The notes beneath the pieces are model-generated. The model saw nothing but the letters and a program-made list of their open reading frames with translations. It was not told the origin of the DNA and ran no database searches. This document shows, piece after piece, positions 41,791 through 49,695 of a DNA stretch of 64,000 nucleotides. The translations under genes were made by a program, and so were the position numbers. This DNA comes from an uncultured Bacteroidales bacterium (lineage in GTDB: Bacteria; Bacteroidota; Bacteroidia; Bacteroidales; WCHB1-69), in assembly GCA_934699095.1 (NCBI GenBank), contig CAKUVI010000002.1, positions 310,001 through 374,000 on the forward strand, given 5' to 3'. Each line of letters begins with the position of its first letter. Position 1 is the first letter of the stretch.

Positions 41791-42717
41791 TTAATGAAAT
41801 CTTTGTTGGAAATGAATTGATTGAAAATCTTTGTATAATTCCATCATTATGGGTGTTATCTGTTTGTAAGCCTTTCCGAACTTGATAAAATTGCTCGTCG
41901 AGTAATTATATTTCCTCGTCTCTGTCCAAGTTGTCTTCCATACACAAGGTCCTAAGGGCTTATCTTCATATGGTGTTTTCTTTACAACAGAATATAAAGC
42001 AGTTGCATTTTGGGATACATATTTCGAACACAACGCTTTTTCACTATAAAGTTCATTGGTTATGTAAACAGGGGTACCAGACGCGTCAACATCTATCATT
42101 TGTTGATATTTAGTAATAGAGACTTCTGCTTGTGTAGGTTTGAAATCATATCCCATATTAGACATGAATTTTTTAGCATTATTACCACTAAATCCAACTC
42201 TGTTATACGAATCACCTTGAGTATATACATCCGCTATGTCTAAGTTGGATGTAATGGCATCATCAGCTGATTGTCCAAACATGTTATTATCACCCATCCA
42301 TTTCCAGCCTTTACCATTCAATTCTTTTTAATCACCTTTTCGATAATCTCTACTATAATGTACAACTCCTGTCAACTCGTTCTCAAACCAATCCTCCCCA
42401 TCCGGATCCACCAACTTCACCGGGTTGTCCGCGCAATAAACGTACGGGCTCAGCGATGGATAATTCCCCGCCATCGGATCGACGCTCAGCCAGATACTCA
42501 GATCTGAGCTGTAATACCATGATCCAAAGTAAGATAGACCGGTTTCAGGGTCGCGTTCTTTGGCGGAGAAGGTGCAAGTGCAATTAGGAGTTGGAAATGA
42601 GGAATCAGGGATTGGGATGCTTGTGGCGGATTGTAGGGCGCGGCATGAAGACGGGCACACACATTCTGCGGGAATCTGCGCGGTCTGCGGAAGATATGTC
42701 GGAGACATAGCCATCAT
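41791..42717 (-). pseudogene. Orphan RHS tip with variable C-terminal domain, one in-frame stop
   Basis: The 308-residue frame starts MMAMSPTYLPQ and has the RHS-associated core FSAKERDPETGLSYFGSWYY to YVYCADNPVKLVDPDGED (about residues 49-108). A variable C-terminal domain follows, starting WFENELTGVVHYSRDYRKGD and, after a TAA at 42328-42330, continuing in the same frame as KELNGKGWKWMGDNNMFG to the natural stop. The core is very similar to that of the gene at 45028. The long RHS repeat shell and a signal peptide are absent. The C-terminal domain, a likely toxin, matches no family I recognise. The gene keeps its own -7 element. Confidence 0.75.
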
Positions 42718-42731
42718 TCTTTATTACGTGG

Positions 42732-42739
42732 CAAAGTTA
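42732..42739 (-). promoter_or_regulatory. -7 element for the RHS-tip pseudogene
   Basis: The minus strand reads TAACTTTG followed by CC, 14 bases before the start codon. Confidence 0.55.
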
Positions 42740-42805
42740 CGATTTTTTTTCGTTTGACTTTTTGAAAAATCAGGAGTGGATTTTGGCTCCGATTTTGTTT
42801 TCAAA

Positions 42806-42828
42806 TTACTACTGATGCGATAAATTTT
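42806..42828 (+). repeat. IS left terminal inverted repeat
   Basis: Matches the reverse complement of 43963-43985 at 21 of 23 positions. Confidence 0.75.
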
Positions 42829-42902
42829 AAATTTTTCTTGTAACATATTGATTTTTATATATTTATAAGCATTCTTTGACTTTTTGATTTGAAATGACAG
42901 TG

Positions 42903-42910
42903 TAACTTTG
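42903..42910 (+). promoter_or_regulatory. -7 element for the transposase
   Basis: TAACTTTG followed by C, a TAnnTTTG match, 20 bases before the ATG at 42931. Confidence 0.55.
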
Positions 42911-42930
42911 CGGCCTCAAACCGTAAAGTT

Positions 42931-43956
42931 ATGAATAAGGGTCGCTATGTTTTTTCTCAAGTATTAGATTTTCTGCCTCGTTTCCAATTCGACAGGCTAG
43001 TAACAAAGTACCGGGGCGATTGGCATTCAAAGGATTTGACCTGTTACAACCAACTTCTACACCTACTGTTCGGACAACTAACTGGTTGTGACTCCGTCCG
43101 GGATATCTGCCTGTGCTTGGAAGCTCACGAAAACATCCTCTATCATCTCGGATTTCGCAATACGGTCAATCAATCCTCACTCACGCGCGCTAATGAAAAG
43201 CGAGACTGCCGCATCCACGAGGGACTCGGAGCTCTTCTCATAGACGATGTCCGACCGCTATATTCGGAAGAAGAGGTCGCGAGGATCAGCATAGACAATG
43301 TGCTGTATGCATTGGATTCGACCACAATGTCCACCAGTATCAAGCTGGCGGCTTGGGCACTCGGGAAATATAGCAAAGGGGCGGTCAAGATGCATACGCT
43401 GCTCTCGTTACGTGGCAGCATCCCCGCAAACATCCATATCACCGACGGGAAATGGCACGACAGCAATGAACTGGATCACCTTGAACCAGAGCTGCTTGCC
43501 TTCCACGTGATGGACAAGGCGTATGTTGACTTTGAAGCACTCTACCCTGAACCCATACGCATGGTGGTCTACCACGACTAGGAGACGGGCAACGAGGTGG
43601 TTTTTATAACCAACAACTTTGAAATCAGTGCGTTGGAAATCGCCAATCTATACCGTCACCGGTGTGACATTGAAGTTTTCTTCAAATGGATAAAGCAAAA
43701 CATCGTTGTCAAAACATTGTGGAGATATTCCGAAAATACCGTGAAAACCCATCTTTGGGTGGCAATAATCGGCTATTTGCTATTAGCAAAGGCAAAGGTG
43801 GCCTGTAACAGCCCATACTCCATCGCAGAAGTTGCAACACTGATCAGAGTCTCCGCACCAGAGCGTACCTCTCTCCGCGAGCTCGTCACCAAACCTAATC
43901 CCTCTGTCATTCCTAATCAATCTGTCAAAGAACCTACACTTTTTGATAATTTATAA
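42931..43956 (+). pseudogene. IS4-family transposase with internal deletion and in-frame stop
   Basis: The N-terminal domain (GRYVFSQVLDFLPRFQFDRLV, YNQLLHLLFGQLTG) is the DUF4372 type of IS4-family transposases. The first catalytic Asp is in ALDSTTM and the second in VMDKAYVDF; the Glu lies in DIEVFFKWIKQN, followed by LWRYSENTVKTHLW. Two defects are visible. After VDFEALY the sequence jumps to PEPIRMVVYHD, where family members normally have some 60 more residues; and a TAG at 43579-43581 splits the frame just before ETGNEVVFITNNFE. Both halves remain in the same phase. The enzyme is almost certainly inactive. Confidence 0.85.
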
Positions 43957-43962
43957 CGTGAT

Positions 43963-43985
43963 AAAATTTATTGCATCAGTACTAA
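43963..43985 (-). repeat. IS right terminal inverted repeat
   Basis: Reads AAAATTTATTGCATCAGTAC on the plus strand and pairs with the left end at 42806-42828. Confidence 0.75.
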
Positions 43986-44001
43986 TAACAAACCATCATT
44001 C

Positions 44002-44067
44002 ATGGATGACAACACAGCCAAACGATTCTTACAGCATATTGAAATATGGGAAAGACGTCAAAAATAA
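44002..44067 (+). pseudogene. Possible C-terminal remnant of a gene cut by the IS
   Basis: A 21-codon frame (MDDNTAKRFLQHIEIWERRQK) begins 16 bases after the IS right end and stops 9 bases before the next gene. By position it would be the tail of a disrupted RHS C-terminal domain whose downstream partner is the secreted protein at 44077. It may instead be chance. Confidence 0.3.
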
Positions 44068-44076
44068 TGCAGCATT

Positions 44077-44802
44077 ATGAGGAAGAAAATTCTGATATTA
44101 ATAGTTCTGTTGCCTTTTACTGCCATTGGCCAAAATGAAAAATCATTATGCAAATCGTGTAGTCATAAAGAATTCTCTTGGCACAATGGCTTAAAATGCG
44201 ATGAAAAGAAACTACGCACGTATTTTGCGTACCAAATGAGAAAAGACATCACTAACGTGTGCCTATGTAAGAAATATGCAGATGAGTTCCGTTATGACAA
44301 CTATTTATGCAAAGATCTTATGCCTCTGGAGGAATTTGTATCGGGTACTTTTGCAATTATCTCAATAACAACCAAGGATGGGTTCTTTTTGGATGAAAAC
44401 AAGAATTTCGTGCCTCATGTTTTTTATATTATAGGTTTCTCCTGTGTTGATGATAGTTGTCCACTCTCTTATGGGGCAAGGCTTGTTGTGTGCGATATTG
44501 ATAAATTTAAAGAAAGTATCATTGATGAAAGGACCATAAAAGAATTCGTAAGGAGTATTGATGCTTTGGAACAGTCTGATTTTCCCGCAACCAATTTGCC
44601 CTACATGTTGTTCACTCTGAATATGCGAGCATATTTTGACAAAGACATCTGGGCATTAAAATCTGAAGACGGAACCGTAAAGACATTGTTAGGAGGTAAG
44701 CCTTTAATTGATTTGGTATATAAAAAATACCTTATACCAAATATACACATTGACACTTATTATTTCGAAACGGAACCCATTATTGACACCATCATTCGTT
44801 AA
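44077..44802 (+). CDS. Secreted cysteine-rich protein, candidate RHS partner
   Basis: A 241-residue protein with a signal peptide (MRKKILILIVLLPFTAIGQ). The mature N-terminal part holds many cysteines (LCKSCSHKEF, GLKCDEKK, VCLCKKYADE, YLCKDLM) and a later pair (FSCVDDSC). The rest alternates strands and helices. No family is recognised. Its layout, a short secreted protein directly after an apparent gene tail, repeats that of the other two modules in the island, so an immunity or accessory role is a reasonable guess. Confidence 0.6.
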   Translation: MRKKILILIVLLPFTAIGQNEKSLCKSCSHKEFSWHNGLKCDEKKLRTYFAYQMRKDITNVCLCKKYADEFRYDNYLCKDLMPLEEFVSGTFAIISITTKDGFFLDENKNFVPHVFYIIGFSCVDDSCPLSYGARLVVCDIDKFKESIIDERTIKEFVRSIDALEQSDFPATNLPYMLFTLNMRAYFDKDIWALKSEDGTVKTLLGGKPLIDLVYKKYLIPNIHIDTYYFETEPIIDTIIR

Positions 44803-44898
44803 GTGACGTTAAAAAAACAGAAAAATAGTAGAGGCAAATTGATTTTTTTGAGCTTTGTTTCTCATTTAAAATCATCATTGAACCAAATTATATTCATC

Positions 44899-44976
44899 AT
44901 CAAAAAAAATATTTTTATCCTTGCGATGGCATTCGCCGCAGTGACGGTAATGACCTCCTGTTCAGACAAAAGGTGA
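44899..44976 (+). pseudogene. Fossil lipoprotein leader
   Basis: The frame reads I-KKNIFILAMAFAAVTVMTSC-SDKR before a TGA at 44974-44976. This is a perfect lipoprotein signal sequence with lipobox cysteine, but with ATC where the start codon should be and a stop four codons after the cysteine. It looks like the 5' remnant of a lost lipoprotein gene. The remainder of the 44803-45027 gap shows nothing else apart from a promoter. Confidence 0.4.
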
Positions 44977-45004
44977 CAAAAGATTCTTTTATAGGATTAT
45001 TTTG

Positions 45005-45012
45005 TATCTTTG
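45005..45012 (+). promoter_or_regulatory. -7 element for the intact RHS-tip gene
   Basis: TATCTTTG followed by TG, 16 bases before the ATG at 45028. Confidence 0.6.
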
Positions 45013-45027
45013 TGTCGCGAAAAGACG

Positions 45028-45990
45028 ATGAGACCGATTCAGTCATATAATCCATTTCCCCCGCAGCCCCCGCAGATTCCCGCAGAATCTGCGTGTCCGG
45101 ACCTGTGCCGTACCCCGCAATTCTCCACGTCCATTTCAATTCCTAATCCCTCATTCCTGATTCCTAATTGCAATTACACCTTCTCCGCCAAGGAACGCGA
45201 CCCTGAAACCGGTCTATCTTACTTTGGTTCAAGGTATTACAGTAGCGACTTAAGCATTTGGCTCTGCGTCGATCCGATGACGGGGAATTATCCTTCATTG
45301 TCTTCGTATGTTTATTGTGCTAATAATCCGGTGAGGTTGGTTGACCCGAATGGGGAGGAAATTGGGGATTATTTTGACCAGTATGGTACATATTTAGGCT
45401 CAGATTGCAGAGATGATGGCAAAATACATATCATAGATCACGATCTTTGGGATCAGATTGGAGATAATATGTCATGGGTAGGAAACGATGGGACTCGAGT
45501 GATTTCGTATGGTCTTGCCTCAGACCAGCATGATGGTATGTTCTCAAAAAAAACTTCAGAAACAAATCTATCCGAGGATGCTATTTTTAACATTGTCAAG
45601 CACTACAATTCAACATCTTTGCCATTGGGGATTGGTGATAAAACAGGTTCAGAGTTGTTAACAACACAAACACAAGTGATAGATGTTACTCACGACGGTA
45701 TAACAAATTATTATAAACAAGTTCTTCAATGTAATACAAAAGTATGGGAAAAAAACAGTAGGTTATTGGACAATTATTACAATATTATAAATGCCTTCGA
45801 CCACGAATCTCACCATATCAATACTTTTAATGAAATAGGTGGAGCTGCTTATTTAGAAATACCTGATCCAATACGAGAAATCAACGCTATTCAACATCAG
45901 CAAAGTATGCCTAGTTATCAACGAACGTCTAAAGCATTTAAAAACGGTATTAATGATTATTATGATGAACAATTAAAGCAACTCAAATAG
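45028..45990 (+). CDS. Orphan RHS tip with putative zinc-metallopeptidase C-terminal domain
   Basis: A 320-residue protein without a signal peptide. Residues 1-50 form a Pro-rich leader (PPQPPQIPAESACP). Residues 51-108 are the RHS-associated core (TFSAKERDPETGLSYFGSRYY to NPVRLVDPNGEE). The variable part (109-320) contains HESHH at residues 259-263, which fits the HExxH zinc-peptidase motif, and about 20 residues later REINAIQHQ with Glu284, a suitable third ligand. RHS tips normally deliver toxins, so a metallopeptidase toxin is the best guess. The ATG at 45028 is used instead of a TTG at 45010 that lies within the -7 element. A secreted partner follows 9 bases downstream. Confidence 0.78.
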   Translation: MRPIQSYNPFPPQPPQIPAESACPDLCRTPQFSTSISIPNPSFLIPNCNYTFSAKERDPETGLSYFGSRYYSSDLSIWLCVDPMTGNYPSLSSYVYCANNPVRLVDPNGEEIGDYFDQYGTYLGSDCRDDGKIHIIDHDLWDQIGDNMSWVGNDGTRVISYGLASDQHDGMFSKKTSETNLSEDAIFNIVKHYNSTSLPLGIGDKTGSELLTTQTQVIDVTHDGITNYYKQVLQCNTKVWEKNSRLLDNYYNIINAFDHESHHINTFNEIGGAAYLEIPDPIREINAIQHQQSMPSYQRTSKAFKNGINDYYDEQLKQLK

Positions 45991-45998
45991 GTTAAATT

Positions 45999-46592
45999 AT
46001 GAGAACGACAACTATTATATTGACTTTTGTATTTTCTTTTGCGTTCTCGACAATGTTTTCTCAAAACAACATTAAAGTAAGAGAAATAATCTTCATAGAT
46101 GAAGAGTTCGATCTTATCTGTGATTCGATAAGCACCACATTAGTGATAAACGAAGACTTTTTGAGATTTGATTACAGATATTTACTGTTTGATATAGAAT
46201 TACAAGCTTTAGAAAACAACATAGATGTTGACTTGTCTGATTTTAAAATATGTTTTAGTTTTTCGGAAGATACAATACCATTGATTGATTGCGGTCACGC
46301 TATATTGACAGATAGTTCATTAATTTTTCATGCATATTGCGTTGTTAAAGACAAAATGATCCCAGGAGGTAGTAAATTCGTTCGTGATGATGTTTATAAA
46401 AACTATCAGCATCTTCAAAACACTTTACAACGGTTATTAAGCATTATCTATTCAAAGTCAGATGAAACAACCCAAAACCATATAAAGATTCCACAAATAA
46501 CAATGATTTCTCCTCGTCTTTCTAGTGGTAAAAAACACAATATTCGACTTGATTTTTGTCCTTGTTCGGAAATAGAAACAATATGGAAATAA
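45999..46592 (+). CDS. Secreted protein, candidate immunity partner of the RHS tip
   Basis: A 197-residue protein with a signal peptide (residues 1-22, ending TMFSQ). The mature part is moderately acidic with strand-rich segments (DFKICFSFSEDTIPLIDCGH, SSLIFHAYCVVKDK) and ends DFCPCSEIETIWK. No family is recognised. It sits 9 bases after the RHS-tip stop and must be co-transcribed with it. A secreted immunity protein would fit a toxin that acts outside the cytoplasm. The alternative is an unrelated accessory protein. Confidence 0.6.
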   Translation: MRTTTIILTFVFSFAFSTMFSQNNIKVREIIFIDEEFDLICDSISTTLVINEDFLRFDYRYLLFDIELQALENNIDVDLSDFKICFSFSEDTIPLIDCGHAILTDSSLIFHAYCVVKDKMIPGGSKFVRDDVYKNYQHLQNTLQRLLSIIYSKSDETTQNHIKIPQITMISPRLSSGKKHNIRLDFCPCSEIETIWK

Positions 46593-46620
46593 ACAATAAA
46601 GACTCGCAGAACCATGTTGA

Positions 46621-46992
46621 ACATCCACAGGCAAATCCGCGTCAATTCTCACTATACACGTAGAATATGAAAAAGCCTTCAATTCGAAGTTCGTTGCAGA
46701 TACGATAATACTACAAACTTACCCAAGCCGGATTACGAAGTATGAATTAAAAGAATTCACGGATAACGACTTGTGTCTTAACATTCCTTCCTTAGATTAT
46801 GCTTTTTTGTCGAGGAAAAACTACATGAATTACAAGTTGAAACGAAACGGTCCAAAGTCTTTGATATGGCAGAATATGATTAAAAAAAACTGTCAAAACT
46901 ATAACGAAATCCCAAATTTCAAACAATTACTGATTTCTAACTCATCAATACATATCAAATACGGAGAACCAACAATAATGCAGTTCCAATAA
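46621..46992 (+). pseudogene. C-terminal gene remnant without a start codon
   Basis: An open frame of 123 codons begins after a TGA at 46618-46620 and has no ATG in its first half. It reads ILTIHVEYEKAFNSKFVADT near the start and YGEPTIMQFQ at the end. A TTG at 46771 could only give the last 73 residues. It resembles the tail of a lost gene of the same AT-rich island. The frame ends antisense within the 3' end of the exporter gene. The rest of 46593-46954 holds nothing else. Confidence 0.45.
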
Positions 46993-47854
46993 CAAGGCCT
47001 AAGAGCATAGAAACGATTTTAACCTTGAGAAAGTTTTTGGACGACGACGCCAACAAAGGCATGCCTGCATGACCATTTTGGGTTATGGAATTGGCAATCA
47101 ACACGCCAAAAGGTACATAACCCTGCAAAAACATTACTACAAAAACAAGGTGCGGGCCTGAAACAGGCAAAAAACCAACAATAACAGCAGCGACAAGCAT
47201 GATCCATTGCGCTGTCGCGTTCTGGGTGAGTGTTCCTTTCAAATCCCAGAACGCATCGGCAACTCCCACGACAAGCAAAGCTGCAAATACATACAGAAAT
47301 ACTTTCAAGGCATGCTCTTTTATTATATGCCCCCAAACATGGTCTTTCAAAAACAGGACGGCTTTTTCTTTGAAATTTGCTTCGGCTGGTATAGATTTAT
47401 GGTAGTGAACCGGCTTTCCCAAAGACATTTCAGGAAAAGAGCCTAAATTTCGATTTTGTAACTTGCTGATCACAAGCCCTGTTATCACACCTGTAGGAAC
47501 GAGGATTGCAGAAGTGGCTAATGCCATTTTCGGATTAGTGACATACATAAAAATGGCCTCGTCTCCAAAAGTTGCGATCATTCCAGCCACAAGAGCCGGA
47601 AAAACAATGACATTCTGAAGAAACAACGACACAACGATAAATCCACCGGCACAGCCAGGAATAGCACCCATAATGGATGAAAGAAGAATCTGCAAGCCTG
47701 GCTTACCCTTTAATTTCTCAAATTTACGACCTGACGAAGAGATATTGATAACCTCAACCACTGTCATCACAAGAAGTACGAGCAGCGTAACATGCAAAGC
47801 CTCTGACAGAGAGTCAGTCAAGATTGGGTAGATCTTATCTAAGTTTGACTGCAT
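46955..47854 (-). CDS. Putative 10TM heavy-metal/manganese exporter
   Basis: A 299-residue membrane protein with about ten hydrophobic segments. The first half has VVEVINISSSGRKFEK and the GAIPGCAGGFIVVSLFLQNVIVFPALVAG stretch, while the second half has VGFLPVSGPHLVFVVMFLQG and SITQNGHAGMPLLA. The pseudo-symmetry of the GxIPGCxG and GFLPVSGPH loops fits the family annotated as 10TM putative metal exporter (ArsP_2 type). The transported ion is unknown. It is the last gene of the DRTGG-hydrogenase cluster, separated by 6 bases from the iron-sulfur gene. Confidence 0.78.
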   Translation of the reverse strand: MQSNLDKIYPILTDSLSEALHVTLLVLLVMTVVEVINISSSGRKFEKLKGKPGLQILLSSIMGAIPGCAGGFIVVSLFLQNVIVFPALVAGMIATFGDEAIFMYVTNPKMALATSAILVPTGVITGLVISKLQNRNLGSFPEMSLGKPVHYHKSIPAEANFKEKAVLFLKDHVWGHIIKEHALKVFLYVFAALLVVGVADAFWDLKGTLTQNATAQWIMLVAAVIVGFLPVSGPHLVFVVMFLQGYVPFGVLIANSITQNGHAGMPLLASSSKNFLKVKIVSMLLGLVIGTALLLVLRI

Positions 47855-47860
47855 CTCAGA

Positions 47861-49234
47861 CTACAGGTTTAGATTCTTTGCGATTGAAGGATCTGTTTTT
47901 TTTGTACCCCAAATCTTTGTAGCGATTTTATGTGCCTCTTGTGGGGTCATGAGATCACATTGTTCCATAGCCCGCTGAACAAAGACACATTGTTTGATAT
48001 CTGCCTTGTCGGTGACAACAGCATCGGCTAACGACTTGCATGATGGATATCCGCACAGATGACAGTCAACTTGAGGGAGATTCTGGTTTATCTCGAATGC
48101 GCGCTTCATTTTCTGCATGGCTACAGACACATTCTCATCCATCTTGTCCATGGAGCGTGGTTCCACAGTCCCGATCACAGAGCGTTTGTCTTCAAGATAA
48201 TCGAAATAGTTCAGCAAGTCATTATCTTCACTGTCAACTTCATCAGAGCATTTCTGCATTCTCTTGCGTTGGCGCTCGATCATCAGGAAACGATTCTCGG
48301 CAGTGAGGATTCCGCCGCAGCAGCTTCCGTCGCAAGCCCGAAGCTCAAGGAAATCTATGTCCTGAATATCCTCGTCCTCAACCTTTTCCAAAAACTCTGA
48401 CACATTGTGTATGTCGTCGATTGCGAGATTCCGGCCGGACTTCAACATCTTAGCCTCTCCGCCTGTAAGAGGGTAATTGACGCTTGCCTTTGAGAGGCGG
48501 TGGAACCTGACAGACTCGTCGCACACCTTATATTCTCCTGACTTGATAACTCTGAGTACCTTACTATAAAGGTAGTTCATGTTTATAACACCCTCCACAA
48601 GCGACTTCTCCTCCCCTACTGGGCTCTTTATGGCAGCGATCTTAGCAGCACACGGCGTCACGTAAAAAATACCTATATCACTTTCATTCACACCTTTATC
48701 GATAAGACTTTTGCGGATATAGGCCGCTGTCATGTCCAAAGGCGGTTTTTTCAGGTAGATATTATCGGTCAGGACAGGGAATTTCACTTGGATTAGACGA
48801 ACCACAGCAGGGCAGAAAGAAGAGATCACCGGTTTTGTGAATTCGCCGCTGTCAATGTCGCCTTGTATGTAAGATTTTATAAAATCAACACTTTTTTCAA
48901 CTTCATAAACATATTTGAAACCGATATGAAAGAGGGCCGAAAGTATTGTACGTTCCTTTATTTTCTCCTCGAACTGTGCCAAGAATATGGAAGGGACAAG
49001 GAGTACAGGATAGGCATAATCATACACTGTCTGAAAGTCGTCCTGCTCAATGTATATCGCATTGACAGGACAGGCCACATAGCACCGGCCGCAATCAACG
49101 CAACGGTTCGGTTCCAAGACCGGTCTTCCATCCTCGACATGGATGGCGTTTGTGGGGCAAACTCCGGTGCAATGCGAGCAGCCTACACACAAGTCGTACT
49201 TGAATTTCAGCGCATGGTGGAAATCTTCAGCCAT
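47861..49234 (-). CDS. [FeFe]-hydrogenase-like iron-sulfur protein, probably sensory
   Basis: A 457-residue protein. The N-terminus has a double 4Fe-4S ferredoxin fold (CVGCSHCTGVCP and CVDCGRCYVACP). The central [FeFe]-hydrogenase large-subunit domain keeps H-cluster-type cysteines in three loops: SSFCPAVV, TPCAAK and LRACDGSCCGG, though the first loop has Phe-Cys instead of Cys-Cys. A C-terminal 4Fe-4S domain (VDCHLCGYPSCKSLADAV) is present, as in regulators of this family. No partner electron-transfer subunit or maturase is near. Together with the adjacent ATPase and DRTGG genes this suggests a regulatory role rather than hydrogen metabolism. Confidence 0.82.
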   Translation of the reverse strand: MAEDFHHALKFKYDLCVGCSHCTGVCPTNAIHVEDGRPVLEPNRCVDCGRCYVACPVNAIYIEQDDFQTVYDYAYPVLLVPSIFLAQFEEKIKERTILSALFHIGFKYVYEVEKSVDFIKSYIQGDIDSGEFTKPVISSFCPAVVRLIQVKFPVLTDNIYLKKPPLDMTAAYIRKSLIDKGVNESDIGIFYVTPCAAKIAAIKSPVGEEKSLVEGVINMNYLYSKVLRVIKSGEYKVCDESVRFHRLSKASVNYPLTGGEAKMLKSGRNLAIDDIHNVSEFLEKVEDEDIQDIDFLELRACDGSCCGGILTAENRFLMIERQRKRMQKCSDEVDSEDNDLLNYFDYLEDKRSVIGTVEPRSMDKMDENVSVAMQKMKRAFEINQNLPQVDCHLCGYPSCKSLADAVVTDKADIKQCVFVQRAMEQCDLMTPQEAHKIATKIWGTKKTDPSIAKNLNL

Positions 49235-49259
49235 TTTCTCTTATTTGGTTAGCAATATG

Positions 49260-49679
49260 TTATTGGGCGAAAAAGTAATTTGTAAACTCAATTGTGGTGC
49301 CCTTGCCCACCTCAGACTTTATATTCAGTGAGTCGGAGTTGTTTTTGATATTCGGCAAGCCCATACCAGCCCCGAACCCCATCTCGCGCACTTTTTGCGA
49401 AGCTGTTGAGTATCCTTTCTGCATGGCTTTCTCTATATCCGGAATGCCCGGTCCCTCATCCTCAAGAACGATACGTACATGATCATCTTCCAAATCGACA
49501 TGGATATCGCCGCGATATGCGTGAGCCACGATATTGACTTCCGCCTCATAGAGTGCAACCACAGTCTTCTTGACGATTTCCGGACTGACGCCGATCTTTT
49601 TCAGCATTCGTTTCACTTGGCTCGAAGTCGAGCCGGCATTAGTGAAATCTCCGCCTTCAACGTGATAGGTAAAATTCAT
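49260..49679 (-). CDS. Histidine-kinase-type ATPase (anti-sigma-factor-like)
   Basis: A 139-residue GHKL ATPase domain without a sensor part. It has the N-box ALYEAEVNIVAHAYRG, the G1 box EDEGPGIPD, and the G2 box GFGAGMGLPNIK, ending in GKGTTIEF. This is the RsbW/SpoIIAB-like size and motif order. It probably phosphorylates or binds a protein partner, perhaps the neighbouring DRTGG protein. It lies 16 bases after the DRTGG gene and 25 bases before the iron-sulfur gene. Confidence 0.85.
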   Translation of the reverse strand: MNFTYHVEGGDFTNAGSTSSQVKRMLKKIGVSPEIVKKTVVALYEAEVNIVAHAYRGDIHVDLEDDHVRIVLEDEGPGIPDIEKAMQKGYSTASQKVREMGFGAGMGLPNIKNNSDSLNIKSEVGKGTTIEFTNYFFAQ

Positions 49680-49695
49680 AATATTAAGATTTTGG

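Larger units (their letters stand above)
42806..43985 (+). mobile_element. IS4-type insertion sequence, degenerate
   Basis: The left end at 42806-42828 (TTACTACTGATGCGATAAAT, continuing TTT) and the right end at 43963-43985 are inverted repeats of 23 bases with two mismatches. They enclose one transposase gene. No clear target duplication is visible. The element sits between the divergently oriented RHS pieces, and its right flank joins a stretch that looks like the cut end of another gene (44002-44067). Confidence 0.75.

Noticed and set aside
46771..46992. A 73-codon gene starting at a TTG
   Set aside because: The same frame is open for 50 codons upstream with equally protein-like sequence, so this is the tail of a larger lost gene rather than a small intact one.
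47861..49234. Calling the iron-sulfur protein a catalytic [FeFe] hydrogenase
   Set aside because: The first H-cluster loop is altered, no electron-transfer subunits or maturases are close, and the neighbours are signalling proteins. A sensory role fits better, though activity cannot be excluded.
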